Positions 1 to 5,556 of a stretch of 16,837 nt of DNA are shown here, piece after piece. Where the stretch lies: NCBI GenBank assembly GCA_964402955.1, contig CAYOEZ010000095.1, positions 1 to 16,837 of the forward strand, in the 5' to 3' direction. Source of the stretch: CAYOEZ01 sp964402955. GTDB lineage: Bacteria > Chloroflexota > DTOL01 > DAOUCN01. The notes under the pieces were generated by a model. The model worked only from the letters and a program-made list of their open reading frames with translations, was not told where the DNA came from and did not search any database. The position numbers were made by a program, and so were the translations under genes. The first letter of the stretch is position 1. The number at the start of each line of letters is the position of its first letter.

Positions 1-204
1 GCCCTTAGCTAGCAGCATCTGCTTGTGGAAGACGTCTTTCAAGACGAACAGCGAAGGCAGTACATCTTCCGGCATCGTGGTCATGTCCACGATAACTTTC
101 GGAAAGTCCGCGATATTGGGGATCGGTCCGTGCCAGTCCATGCATAGCGTGTCGCCGCCATGCCCTTCGGAACCGATTATCAAGATTTCTGCGGGTTTCG
201 TCAT
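1..204 (-). CDS. N-terminal part of an unrecognised protein (cut by window edge)
   Basis: An open frame of 68 codons runs from an ATG at 204 off the left edge. It starts MTKPAEILIIGSEGHGGDTL and continues through WHGPIPNIADFPKVIVDMT. A clear GGAGG lies 5 bases upstream of the ATG, which fixes the start. The beginning (ILIIGSEGHGGD) looks like a beta strand followed by a glycine-rich turn, as in many nucleotide- or cofactor-binding folds, but I do not recognise the family and assign no function. A different reading frame over the same bases (5-220) has no such ribosome-binding site and a poor arginine-rich composition, so I treat it as a shadow. About 520 bases with little coding potential lie upstream, so the gene probably has its own promoter, although I found no convincing -35/-10 pair. 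Confidence 0.7.
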   Translation of the reverse strand, partial: MTKPAEILIIGSEGHGGDTLCMDWHGPIPNIADFPKVIVDMTTMPEDVLPSLFVLKDVFHKQMLLAKG

Positions 205-390
205 CCAAACCTCCATTCACGTGGTAGTGCTTAGCCTGTTTTCCAGGGTTGGCGAAATCCTATTGCCTTGGGAGCCGTCGAAAGGGTCAATCACCGAGTT
301 ATGTACAGCTTGGGGGCGCACGCACCGGTGCGAGTCGCCCCGAAATCGTGTAGTATGGCCGATGATGCGCTGGAGAACCATGTTTATGAG

Positions 391-579
391 TCAGAAGGCC
401 ACTTTCTGCTGCTTCCGCCAACTTCCTCTGGCTCCAAAGGTGCCTACGATCAACGTCGCGCCGCTTCCCGAGCCAACTAGAGTCAGGTTTTCGGCCTCCA
501 ACAGGCCTTTCTCGATTAGAATTCGGTAACCCTGGAATACAAGCTTAGTATAACCTGCCACTCCACGCATATTTCCCAT
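391..579 (-). CDS. Doubtful small ORF, 62 aa
   Basis: The frame starts MGNMRGVAGYTKLVFQGYRI and ends FGARGSWRKQQKVAF. The middle, LTLVGSGSGATLIVGTFGARG, has a plausible hydrophobic and glycine pattern. No ribosome-binding site precedes the first ATG, and a stop codon lies immediately upstream of it. I do not recognise the product. It could be a genuine small protein, a decayed fragment of a longer gene, or chance. It is listed because it is the only ORF of reasonable composition in this otherwise empty stretch. Confidence 0.2.
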   Translation of the reverse strand: MGNMRGVAGYTKLVFQGYRILIEKGLLEAENLTLVGSGSGATLIVGTFGARGSWRKQQKVAF

Positions 580-680
580 TCACACGTCCGGATTCAGCAC
601 TCTTGTGCGGCACATTCTGCCCAGACCACCGAGTTACCCTCCGTGTCATGTGCCCAGTTCGTCCCCCCCTCCTCACTGCG

Positions 681-712
681 CCTTTCGTTCCGTTTCGCGC
701 CCTTCGCGCTCC
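681..712 (-). repeat. Dispersed intergenic repeat, copy 1 (GGAGCRCGAAG family)
   Basis: Read on the minus strand it begins GGAGCGCGAAGGGCGCGAAA and continues CGGAACGAAAGG. This matches the copies at 15727-15764, 16392-16447 and 16494-16531. It lies just downstream of the DUF1801 stop codon. Confidence 0.6.
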
Positions 713-725
713 AGCCCCCGCAGCC

Positions 726-1115
726 TCACGTCTTCTTCTTTCCCTTGCTTTCCGCTATCCTCGTGTTCTCGGCAACTCTGAAGCAAACGATGCGGCGGAT
801 CAGGTCATAGGGCAGAGGCTCGTCGATGGGAAACTGGACGGAGCCTTTGGCGCCTTTGTACGCCGCCAGTTCCTGTTGGAATGCCTCGATGCCGCTCGGC
901 GTCGGGTAGAAGCCGATGTGATGTGCGAAGGCCGCGAAATGCACCAGATTGCCATGCAGCGCGAACGTCGGCATCTGGTAGGCGATCCTCTCCACAGCAT
1001 CCGGCGCTTCCTCTCTGATGACCTTCCTCAGCGTCTGCAGTGTTTCCTGAACCTGCGCCGGAAAGCCTGCAATATAGGCGTCAATTGATGCAAGACCGGT
1101 CTTGTTTGTGTCCAT
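726..1115 (-). CDS. DUF1801 / YdhG-like domain protein
   Basis: A 129-aa protein starting MDTNKTGLASIDAYIAGFP. It has the features of the DUF1801 (YdhG-like) family: an N-terminal helix with 'IDAYIAGFPAQVQETLQTLRKVIREEAPDAVE', the core 'ERIAYQMPTFALHGNLVHFAAFAHHIGFYP' (about residues 42-71), and the tail 'KGSVQFPIDEPLPYDLIRRIV' (about 90-110). Length is normal for the family. I chose the ATG at 1115 because GAGAGGAG lies just upstream; the longer upstream extension overlaps uvrB in another frame and is low-complexity arginine-rich sequence. Members have been proposed to act as small intracellular carriers (an iron-chaperone role for a Bacillus homologue), but the biochemical role is not settled. 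It follows uvrB on the same strand after 118 bases and may share its transcript. The C-terminal lysines (SKGKKKT) are unremarkable. Confidence 0.85.
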   Translation of the reverse strand: MDTNKTGLASIDAYIAGFPAQVQETLQTLRKVIREEAPDAVERIAYQMPTFALHGNLVHFAAFAHHIGFYPTPSGIEAFQQELAAYKGAKGSVQFPIDEPLPYDLIRRIVCFRVAENTRIAESKGKKKT

Positions 1116-1195
1116 GAGTCTCCTCTCTTCCTGACAACTGCCGGCGATGGGACGAGCGGGCGTCCAAGTGTCCAGGCGTCCCCGCGTCTTCGCGT

Positions 1196-1233
1196 CCCCC
1201 CCATCCCCCCTCACCCCATCTCCCTCTCTCCCC
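1196..1233 (-). other. G-quadruplex-like G-run cluster abutting the uvrB stop
   Basis: On the minus strand, directly after the uvrB TGA, there are runs of 4, 3, 4, 6 and 7 guanines separated by 5, 4, 3 and 2 bases. This satisfies the usual G-quadruplex pattern in the transcribed RNA-like strand. No intrinsic terminator is visible between uvrB and the DUF1801 gene. Folding is an inference. Confidence 0.5.
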
Positions 1234-3330
1234 TCACCGCCCCGTTCGCCACCTCGCTCGCCCGCGCGGGCTATAGTCGCGCTTGGCGGCGGCCTGCGGC
1301 GCCTTGCCGTCGAGACCGCGTTCCTTCTCGAAGTTTTTCCAGTTCGCTTGCAGCACATCCTCTTCCATGTTGCGGCGCAGCTCAACGATCTGGTCGCGCA
1401 GCAGGGCAGCCTTCTCGAACTCCAGCGACCTGGAGGCCTCCTTCATCTGCTTCTCCAGATCCTTGACCAGGCGCATGGCCTCATCGCGCGGCAGACCGGC
1501 GCCCGTCTTGTACTCCGGCCGTGATTCCGCCACGGCGCGCACGCTGGCGGTGATGTCGCGGATCGCCTTCTTGATGCCCAGCGGCGTGATGCCATGCGCG
1601 TCGTTATGCTCCGATTGCACACGGCGGCGGCGGTCCGTCTCCTCGATCGCACGCTTCATCGAGTCAGTCATCACGTCGGCATACATGATGACATGGCCCT
1701 CGACGTGACGGGCGGCGCGCCCCATCGTCTGAACCAGGCTGCCCCACGAGCGCAAGAATCCTTCCTTATCCGCGTCCAGAATCGCCACCAGCGACACTTC
1801 GGGCAGATCGAGCCCTTCACGCAGCAGGTTGATGCCCACCACCACATCATACACACCCAGGCGCAGATCGCGCAGGATGTCGATGCGGTCGAGCGTCTCG
1901 ACCTCAGAGTGCAAATAGTGCACCCTGACGCCCATCTCCTGCAAATAGTCGGCCAGGTCTTCGGCCATGCGCTTGGTCAGCGTCGTCACCAGGGCACGCT
2001 CGCCGCGCTTCACCCGATCCTGAATCTGAATCACCAGGTCATCGATCTGGCCCTTCGTCGGCTTGACCTCAACGGTGGGGTCGAGCAGCCCGGTGGGGCG
2101 GATGATCTGCTCCGCCACCTGCTCGGAGTGCTCGTATTCGTAGGGGCCGGGCGTCGCCGAGACGAAGACGACCTGGTTGATGTGCTTCTCGAACTCCTCG
2201 ATCGTGAGCGGCCGGTTATCCAGCGCCGAGGGCAGGCGGAAACCGTAGTCCACCAGCACCTCTTTGCGCGCGCGGTCGCCGTGGTACATGCCGCGCACCT
2301 GGGGCAGAGAGAGATGCGACTCGTCCATGAAGAGCAGGAAGTCCTCGGGGAAGTAGTCGAGCAGCGTCCACGGCGGCTCGCCCTTGGCGCGGCCTGAGAG
2401 CGGGCGGCTGTAGTTCTCGATGCCTGAGCAGTAGCCAGCCTCGCGCATCATCTCCAGATCGAAGTTGGTGCGCTGTTCCAGGCGCGCCGCCTCCAGAACC
2501 TTGCCCTGCGCCTGCATCTCGCTCAGCCGCTCCTTCAGCTCGCTCTCGATCAGCTTGACCGCCGCTTGCAGCTTCTCGTGCGTCGTCACGAAGTGTTTAG
2601 CCGGGTAGATGTCGACGCTCTCCTGTTTGGCCAGCACTTCGCCGGTCAGAGGGTCGATCTTGACGATGCGCTCGACATCGTCGCCAAAGAACTCGATGCG
2701 CAGGGCCAGGTCTTCATAGGCCGGGTACACTTCGAGCGTGTCGCCACGCACGCGGAACTTGCCGCGCGAGAAATCGATGTCATTGCGCTCATACTGGATG
2801 TCGCCCAGATGGCGCAGGACGCGGTCGCGCTTGCGCCGCTCTCCCACCTTGAGCGAGACGACCTGATTGCCATACTCGGTTGGCGAGCCGAGGCCATAGA
2901 TGCAGGAGACCGAGGCGACGATCACCACATCGCGGCGGGTGAAGAGCGCCTGGGTGGCAGCGTGGCGCAGGCGGTCGATTTCTTCGTTGATTGAAGAGTC
3001 TTTCTCGATGTAGGTATCGGTGCGCGGGATGTAGGCTTCAGGTTGATAATAGTCGTAGTAGGACACGAAGTAGCCGACGGCATTCTCGGGGAAGAACTCT
3101 TTGAACTCGCTATAGAGCTGTGCAGCCAGCGTCTTGTTGGGCGCCATGACCAGGGTGGGACGCTGCACCTTCTGGATGATGTTGGCCATGGTGTAGGTCT
3201 TGCCCGAGCCGGTGACGCCCAGCAGCGTTTGCATGTGCTGGCCCTTGCTGAGGCCGTCCACCAGCTTTGTGATTGCCTCAGGCTGATCGCCGGTGGGCTG
3301 ATAGTCTGAAACGATCTTGAAATCTGGCAT
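1234..3330 (-). CDS. uvrB: Excinuclease ABC subunit B (UvrB)
   Basis: A 698-aa protein, normal length for UvrB, the helicase-like damage-verification subunit of the UvrABC nucleotide excision repair system. Visible landmarks: Walker A GVTGSGKT (38-45), the beta-hairpin region YFVSYYDYYQPEAYIP (about 87-102) that inserts between DNA strands, the Walker B/DEAD-type FMDESH (334-339), SATPGPYEYE (391-400), the helicase motif NLLREGLDLPE (501-511), QTMGRAARH (534-542), and a C-terminal UVR motif (about 621-656) that contacts UvrC. I chose the ATG at 3330 (MPDFKIVSDYQPTGDQPEAI) because UvrB proteins begin this way and GGAGGA lies 6 bases upstream; the 62-codon upstream extension runs through the promoter and a palindromic repeat. 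The C-terminus has a short basic tail (SPRGRARWRTGR). The gene is followed by a G-rich stretch and the DUF1801 gene. Confidence 0.97.
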   Translation of the reverse strand: MPDFKIVSDYQPTGDQPEAITKLVDGLSKGQHMQTLLGVTGSGKTYTMANIIQKVQRPTLVMAPNKTLAAQLYSEFKEFFPENAVGYFVSYYDYYQPEAYIPRTDTYIEKDSSINEEIDRLRHAATQALFTRRDVVIVASVSCIYGLGSPTEYGNQVVSLKVGERRKRDRVLRHLGDIQYERNDIDFSRGKFRVRGDTLEVYPAYEDLALRIEFFGDDVERIVKIDPLTGEVLAKQESVDIYPAKHFVTTHEKLQAAVKLIESELKERLSEMQAQGKVLEAARLEQRTNFDLEMMREAGYCSGIENYSRPLSGRAKGEPPWTLLDYFPEDFLLFMDESHLSLPQVRGMYHGDRARKEVLVDYGFRLPSALDNRPLTIEEFEKHINQVVFVSATPGPYEYEHSEQVAEQIIRPTGLLDPTVEVKPTKGQIDDLVIQIQDRVKRGERALVTTLTKRMAEDLADYLQEMGVRVHYLHSEVETLDRIDILRDLRLGVYDVVVGINLLREGLDLPEVSLVAILDADKEGFLRSWGSLVQTMGRAARHVEGHVIMYADVMTDSMKRAIEETDRRRRVQSEHNDAHGITPLGIKKAIRDITASVRAVAESRPEYKTGAGLPRDEAMRLVKDLEKQMKEASRSLEFEKAALLRDQIVELRRNMEEDVLQANWKNFEKERGLDGKAPQAAAKRDYSPRGRARWRTGR

Positions 3331-3349
3331 ATGGATTCCTCCGGCGGGG

Positions 3350-3378
3350 AGTATAGCACATTTGTGCGGATGCGACAA
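3350..3378 (-). promoter_or_regulatory. uvrB promoter with an overlapping dyad
   Basis: On the minus strand TTGTCG (3373-3378), a 17-base spacer and TATACT (3350-3355) form a sigma70-type promoter about 20 bases upstream of the uvrB start. The spacer contains the dyad GCACA-TT-TGTGC (3356-3367), a possible operator. It does not match the Gram-positive or E. coli LexA box as I know them. Confidence 0.7.
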
Positions 3379-3420
3379 GGCGGACGCGCCAACCAGGGCT
3401 TGCGCAGAGTCGCCCGTCTG

Positions 3421-3500
3421 TGCGTAGGGGCAGGTCTGAGACCTGCCTTCCCACCGACCACACGGGGCAGGCGGGCAGGTCTGAGACCTGCCCCTACGCA
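3421..3500. repeat. Long inverted repeat made of two imperfect palindromes
   Basis: Arm 3421-3447 (TGCGTAGGGGCAGGTCTGAG then ACCTGCC) is repeated inverted at 3474-3500 with a single mismatch at the arm centre. Each arm also contains its own palindrome GGCAGGTCT-G-AGACCTGCC. The element can therefore fold as two short hairpins or one long one, the same plan as the repeats at 12724-12985. It lies upstream of uvrB and carries no ORF. Confidence 0.85.
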
Positions 3501-3546
3501 TCGTTGCGCCTGTCAAGTGACTTTGCAGAGACCCTGACGCGCCAAA

Positions 3547-3599
3547 GGGGAGACGTTAGCGCGGAGGCAGCGAAACTGCCTCCGCGCTAGCGTCTCCCC
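3547..3599. repeat. Strong 24-bp stem hairpin between the HD-GYP gene and uvrB
   Basis: Arms 3547-3570 and 3576-3599 are inverted copies with one mismatch (a possible wobble pair) and a 5-base loop, CGAAA. It lies just past the stop of the minus-strand HD-GYP gene. It could end that transcript, but only TTT follows on the minus strand, so it is not a textbook intrinsic terminator. A REP-like or small non-autonomous element is an alternative. Confidence 0.75.
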
Positions 3600-3626
3600 A
3601 TCGCGTCTCGGATCTCCGCGTCACTC

Positions 3627-4349
3627 CTATAGTCTGTTGGGCAGAGTGCTATTCACAGGCGCCGGCCGCGCCACAAACACGCGTTGCGGCTTGCCCTGCC
3701 TGTCATTGTTGTGTTCTTCGAGCAACTGCTCAAAGACAGTGTCGAACACTTCAACAAGGACGGGATCAAACTGAGTTCCAGAGCACATGAGGATTTCCTC
3801 ACGCGCTTGCTCTGGCGACATGGCGCTTCGCACCGGACGATCCGAAGTCATAGCATCAAAAGCATCCGCTATCGAAAAGATACGCGCCAGCACAGGGATT
3901 GAATCGCCCTTGACGTGCTCAGGATAGCCGCGCCCATCGTACCACTCGTGATGATAGAGCACAACGTCGAGAGCCGGCTTGTCGATACGGCCCGCCAACT
4001 GGTTGCGCCCCTCAACTGGGTGGCAACGGACGACACGCCATTCCTCCGCATTGAGTGGGGCAGGCTTGTCCAGGATACTCTGGGGGACTGTCAACTTGCC
4101 CAGGTCATGCAAAACACCGCCATCGTGTAATGCAGAAAGCTGACCCCCTTTTAAGCCCAGTGCCCGTCCCATCATGCTTGCATAACGCGCGGCACGCTCC
4201 GAGTGTTGCAGAACCGAACGATCCTTATCACGGAGAGCCGCAATCAGGTGTTGGATGCCAGGGACCAATGTCATAGCAATCGCGACCTCGGATGTCGAGT
4301 GCGGCAACGAGCGCCGTCGCCCTCCCTGGCGGGGTGGCGATTGCACCAT
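3627..4349 (-). CDS. HD-GYP domain protein, probable cyclic-di-GMP phosphodiesterase
   Basis: A 240-aa protein that is essentially one HD-GYP domain. Metal-binding and catalytic signatures are visible: H49 (LQHSERAARYA), HD at 81-82 in HDLGK, H110 (RCHPVEGRN), HH at 133-134 in LYHHEWYDGRGYP, the GYP-type loop at 139-143, and ADAFDAMTSDRPVR (161-174). These are the residues expected for an active HD-GYP hydrolase of cyclic di-GMP. There is no receiver or membrane domain, so it would be a soluble stand-alone enzyme with a basic, low-complexity N-terminus (about residues 1-22). The ATG at 4349 is preceded by GAGGAGCGGAGACA, a good ribosome-binding site. An ATG at 4367 and an internal one (MTLVPG, residue 26) are alternatives. 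It starts 42 bases after the NHLP-like gene, so the two are probably co-transcribed. A pentanucleotide repeat lies in the gap. Confidence 0.88.
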   Translation of the reverse strand: MVQSPPRQGGRRRSLPHSTSEVAIAMTLVPGIQHLIAALRDKDRSVLQHSERAARYASMMGRALGLKGGQLSALHDGGVLHDLGKLTVPQSILDKPAPLNAEEWRVVRCHPVEGRNQLAGRIDKPALDVVLYHHEWYDGRGYPEHVKGDSIPVLARIFSIADAFDAMTSDRPVRSAMSPEQAREEILMCSGTQFDPVLVEVFDTVFEQLLEEHNNDRQGKPQRVFVARPAPVNSTLPNRL

Positions 4350-4361
4350 TGTCTCCGCTCC

Positions 4362-4381
4362 TCTCATCTCATCTCATCTCA
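4362..4381 (-). repeat. Pentanucleotide repeat (TGAGA)4 in front of the HD-GYP gene
   Basis: Four perfect copies of TCTCA (plus strand) lie between the NHLP-like stop and the HD-GYP start. On the minus strand the repeat generates three ATG codons five bases apart (ending at 4377, 4372 and 4367), each in a different frame. Changes in copy number could affect initiation, but the likely start at 4349 lies outside the repeat. Confidence 0.7.
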
Positions 4382-4391
4382 CCGATTCTCT

Positions 4392-4688
4392 TCAGCCTGT
4401 GATGGCCGTTGCAACATTGTAGACGTTGATCGGGCGCAATTGTGACAGCTTTGGCTGCTCATGTCCCCGAATCGACCCATATCCGTTGCCCTGCCCGACC
4501 ATCCAGGCATACAACTGCGCCGCAAAATCCTCAAAGCTTGCTGCTCGAATTGACGCTACTGCCTCACGTTCTTCCATTGTCAGGTCGAATGTTCCCAAAA
4601 CAGACTGTGGGTTGTGCAAGAGCATCGATCGGAATTGACGATCGACAACGGCTCCACCCAACATTTCAATCAAACCGTCGTTAGCCAT
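4392..4688 (-). CDS. Os1348/NHLP-clan-like small protein (possible RiPP precursor)
   Basis: A 98-aa protein, MANDGLIEMLGGAVVDRQFR..., followed by SMLLHNPQSVLGTFDLTMEE and ASFEDFAAQLYAWM. The order 'bad-residue position / xDxxFRxxLLxNPxxxLxxFDLTxEExxAV / xxFxxFAxxLxxW' is what I know from Os1348-family NHLP-clan proteins, which are related to nitrile-hydratase-like leader peptides and common in Chloroflexota. The leader-like part covers about residues 1-64. It is followed by an unusual glycine-rich and polar tail of about 34 residues (GQGNGYGSIRGHEQPKLSQL, then RPINVYNVATAITG) that could be a core peptide. The tail has no cysteine, so lanthionine or sactionine chemistry is unlikely. Start at 4688: GGGGAGG lies 9 bases upstream, whereas the ATG at 4751 has no ribosome-binding site. 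It is followed after 42 bases by the HD-GYP gene. The family call comes from pattern recognition, not a search. Confidence 0.6.
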   Translation of the reverse strand: MANDGLIEMLGGAVVDRQFRSMLLHNPQSVLGTFDLTMEEREAVASIRAASFEDFAAQLYAWMVGQGNGYGSIRGHEQPKLSQLRPINVYNVATAITG

Positions 4689-4720
4689 AACCGCTATCCT
4701 CCCCTCGTGGAACAAACCCG

Positions 4721-4738
4721 CTCTTCCCATGGGAAGAG
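4721..4738. promoter_or_regulatory. Perfect 18-bp palindrome upstream of the NHLP-like gene
   Basis: CTCTTCCCATGGGAAGAG is a perfect palindrome 32 bases upstream of the NHLP-like start codon. Size and position suit an operator for a dimeric regulator, or an RNA hairpin in the leader. No convincing promoter hexamers were found around it. Confidence 0.45.
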
Positions 4739-4751
4739 TCGAGCCGTACAT

Positions 4752-4926
4752 TCAATGTGATGATACCGAGTAACTATCGGGAAAGCTGTACACTTTGTCT
4801 GGCTCTGTTAAGCTTGTCCAACAAGACGTTGCTCGGATTGAGAACACGTGCTCTACACCAAGCGGACCGCTGTCCACTAGGCCCGAGCCACTGTGGCTCG
4901 GGTGGGTGACGAACCGTTCGCCAACC
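4752..4926. other. Intergenic stretch between the NHLP-like gene and the short repeat-peptide gene
   Basis: It carries no ORF of note. The main feature is a perfect hairpin at 4882-4902 (CCCGAGCCA-CTG-TGGCTCGGG), 25 bases past the repeat-peptide stop. The rest is of moderate GC, and I found no confident promoter. Confidence 0.5.
4882..4902 (-). terminator. Hairpin downstream of the short repeat-peptide gene
   Basis: A perfect 9-bp stem with a 3-base loop (CCCGAGCCA / TGGCTCGGG), placed just after the stop of the minus-strand repeat-peptide gene. No T-run follows on that strand. It may be a weak terminator, an RNA-stabilising 3' structure or a processing site within an operon. Confidence 0.45.
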
Positions 4927-5022
4927 TTAGCTGCCGAAGGACTCTGGATTGCGCTTCATGCTGCCGAATGATTCCGGGTTGCTCTTGACGCTGCCGAAGG
5001 ACTCTGGGTTCATGCTTTTCAT
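4927..5022 (-). CDS. Short tandem-repeat peptide, 31 aa ([MV]K[RS]NPESFGS repeats)
   Basis: A complete ORF reading MKSMNPESFGS, VKSNPESFGS, MKRNPESFGS, stop. It consists of three copies of a decapeptide module with an invariant NPESFGS. The ATG at 5022 is preceded by GAGGAC at suitable spacing, in sequence outside the repeat, so this copy has its own initiation signal. It lies 71 bases downstream of the longer repeat ORF on the same strand. There is no signal peptide, no hydrophobic segment, and no Cys or His. Regularly spaced Lys/Arg residues flank each NPESFGS, so trypsin-like processing could release near-identical short peptides. The 60-bp units are almost identical at the DNA level, indicating recent expansion. 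I do not recognise the family. Possibilities are a multi-copy signalling propeptide, a RiPP precursor with repeated cores (the Ser/Lys/Glu content would allow graspetide-type crosslinks, but no ATP-grasp gene is visible), or a repetitive microprotein. Confidence 0.6.
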   Translation of the reverse strand: MKSMNPESFGSVKSNPESFGSMKRNPESFGS

Positions 5023-5093
5023 CTATTTGTCCTCAATGTGCTACTCTATGGAAGATCAGGCGACCTTCCTGTATAAGTTCGATCGATCAGAAC

Positions 5094-5397
5094 CTAGCTG
5101 CCAAAGGACTCTGGATTGCGCTTCATGCTGCCGAATGATTCCGGGTTGCTCTTGACGCNNNNNNNNNNNNNNNNNNNNNNNNNNNNNNNNNNNNNNNNNN
5201 NNNNNNNNNNNNNNNNNNNNNNNNNNNNNNNNNNNNNNNNNNNNNNNNNNNNNNNNNNACTCTGGATTGCGCTTCATGCTGCCGAATGATTCCGGGTTGC
5301 TCTTGACGCTGCCAAAGGACTCAGGGTTGCGCTTCATGCTGCCGAATGATTCCGGGTTGCTCTTGACGCTGCCGAAGGACTCTGGATTGCGCTTCAT
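5094..5397 (-). CDS. Long tandem-repeat peptide ([MV]K[RS]NPESFGS)n, interrupted by scaffold gap
   Basis: The ORF starts at the ATG at 5397, preceded by AGGAG with 6-base spacing, and reads MKRNPESFGS-VKSNPESFGS alternating for 46 codons up to the gap. On the other side of the gap VKSNPESFGS-MKRNPESFGS-TAG is open and ends at 5094. With the 100-N placeholder the two sides are out of frame, but the placeholder length is arbitrary. If the pattern continues, the real missing length should be 9 + 60n bases. The protein is thus at least 66 visible residues plus whatever was lost. Every difference between visible NPESFGS copies is synonymous (for example AAT CCA GAG TCC versus AAC CCG GAA TCA versus AAC CCT GAG TCC), which argues for selection on the peptide. 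There is no signal peptide or Cys. Function unknown; see the shorter paralogue at 4927-5022. Confidence 0.6.
5159..5258. other. Assembly gap of exactly 100 N
   Basis: A run of 100 undetermined bases, the conventional size for a gap of unknown length. It falls inside the 60-bp tandem repeat, so repeat collapse is the obvious cause. The open frames on either side predict a true length of 9 + 60n bases. Confidence 0.98.
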
Positions 5398-5406
5398 TTG
5401 TTTCTC

Positions 5407-5496
5407 CTATATGATTGGCGGTGGTCCGCAGTCAGTTTCGCTGCGTCCTACTACCGTGAGTTTTGTTTCTGTTCCCAACACTTCAGAGTCTACCAT
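5407..5496 (-). CDS. Possible 29-aa ORF upstream of the repeat-peptide gene
   Basis: The reading frame is MVDSEVLGTETKLTVVGRSE followed by TDCGPPPII and TAG. Its stop codon overlaps the ribosome-binding site (TAGGAG) of the long repeat-peptide gene and ends 9 bases before that gene's ATG, as in translationally coupled pairs. The ribosome-binding site of this ORF itself is weak (AGGG almost touching the ATG). Composition is plausible for a real peptide. It could be a leader ORF, a separate peptide, or chance. No function is assigned. Confidence 0.25.
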   Translation of the reverse strand: MVDSEVLGTETKLTVVGRSETDCGPPPII

Positions 5497-5556
5497 GCCC
5501 TGCTTTCAGAAGTGCTTACATTACCTTAAGGTTTTGGAGCAAAATAAAACTGGAGC

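Larger units (their letters stand above)
205..725. other. Long, mostly non-coding intergenic stretch
   Basis: About 520 bases separate the left-edge gene from the DUF1801 gene. They hold a GC-rich imperfect hairpin at about 314-340 centred on the perfect palindrome CGCACCGGTGCG (321-332), one doubtful 62-codon ORF (391-579, minus) and a dispersed repeat copy at 681-712. No RNA gene is recognisable. The stretch looks somewhat less GC-rich than the uvrB region. Confidence 0.5.
4930..5397 (-). repeat. 60-bp tandem repeat units (two 30-bp halves) in two blocks
   Basis: Blocks at 4930-5010 and 5097-5397 consist of a 60-bp unit coding MKRNPESFGS then VKSNPESFGS on the minus strand. The two 30-bp halves differ at several third codon positions yet encode the same NPESFGS. 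The second block runs into the scaffold gap on both sides, so its true copy number is unknown. Confidence 0.9.

Noticed and set aside
603..1088. 161-codon plus-strand ORF
   Set aside because: Antisense of the DUF1801 gene, Arg/Leu-rich and without a ribosome-binding site.
1594..2397. Large plus-strand ORF opposite uvrB (267 codons)
   Set aside because: Antisense shadow of uvrB in high-GC DNA; no ribosome-binding site and no recognisable domain.
3356..3367. Classical LexA box at uvrB
   Set aside because: The dyad matches neither the CTG-N10-CAG nor the CGAAC-N4-GTTCG consensus; kept only as an unknown operator candidate.
1234..3516. Longer uvrB start at 3516
   Set aside because: The extension crosses the promoter and a palindromic repeat, and lacks family similarity and a ribosome-binding site.
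4930..5397. CRISPR-like array
   Set aside because: The units are contiguous with no unique spacers, and they keep a protein reading frame.
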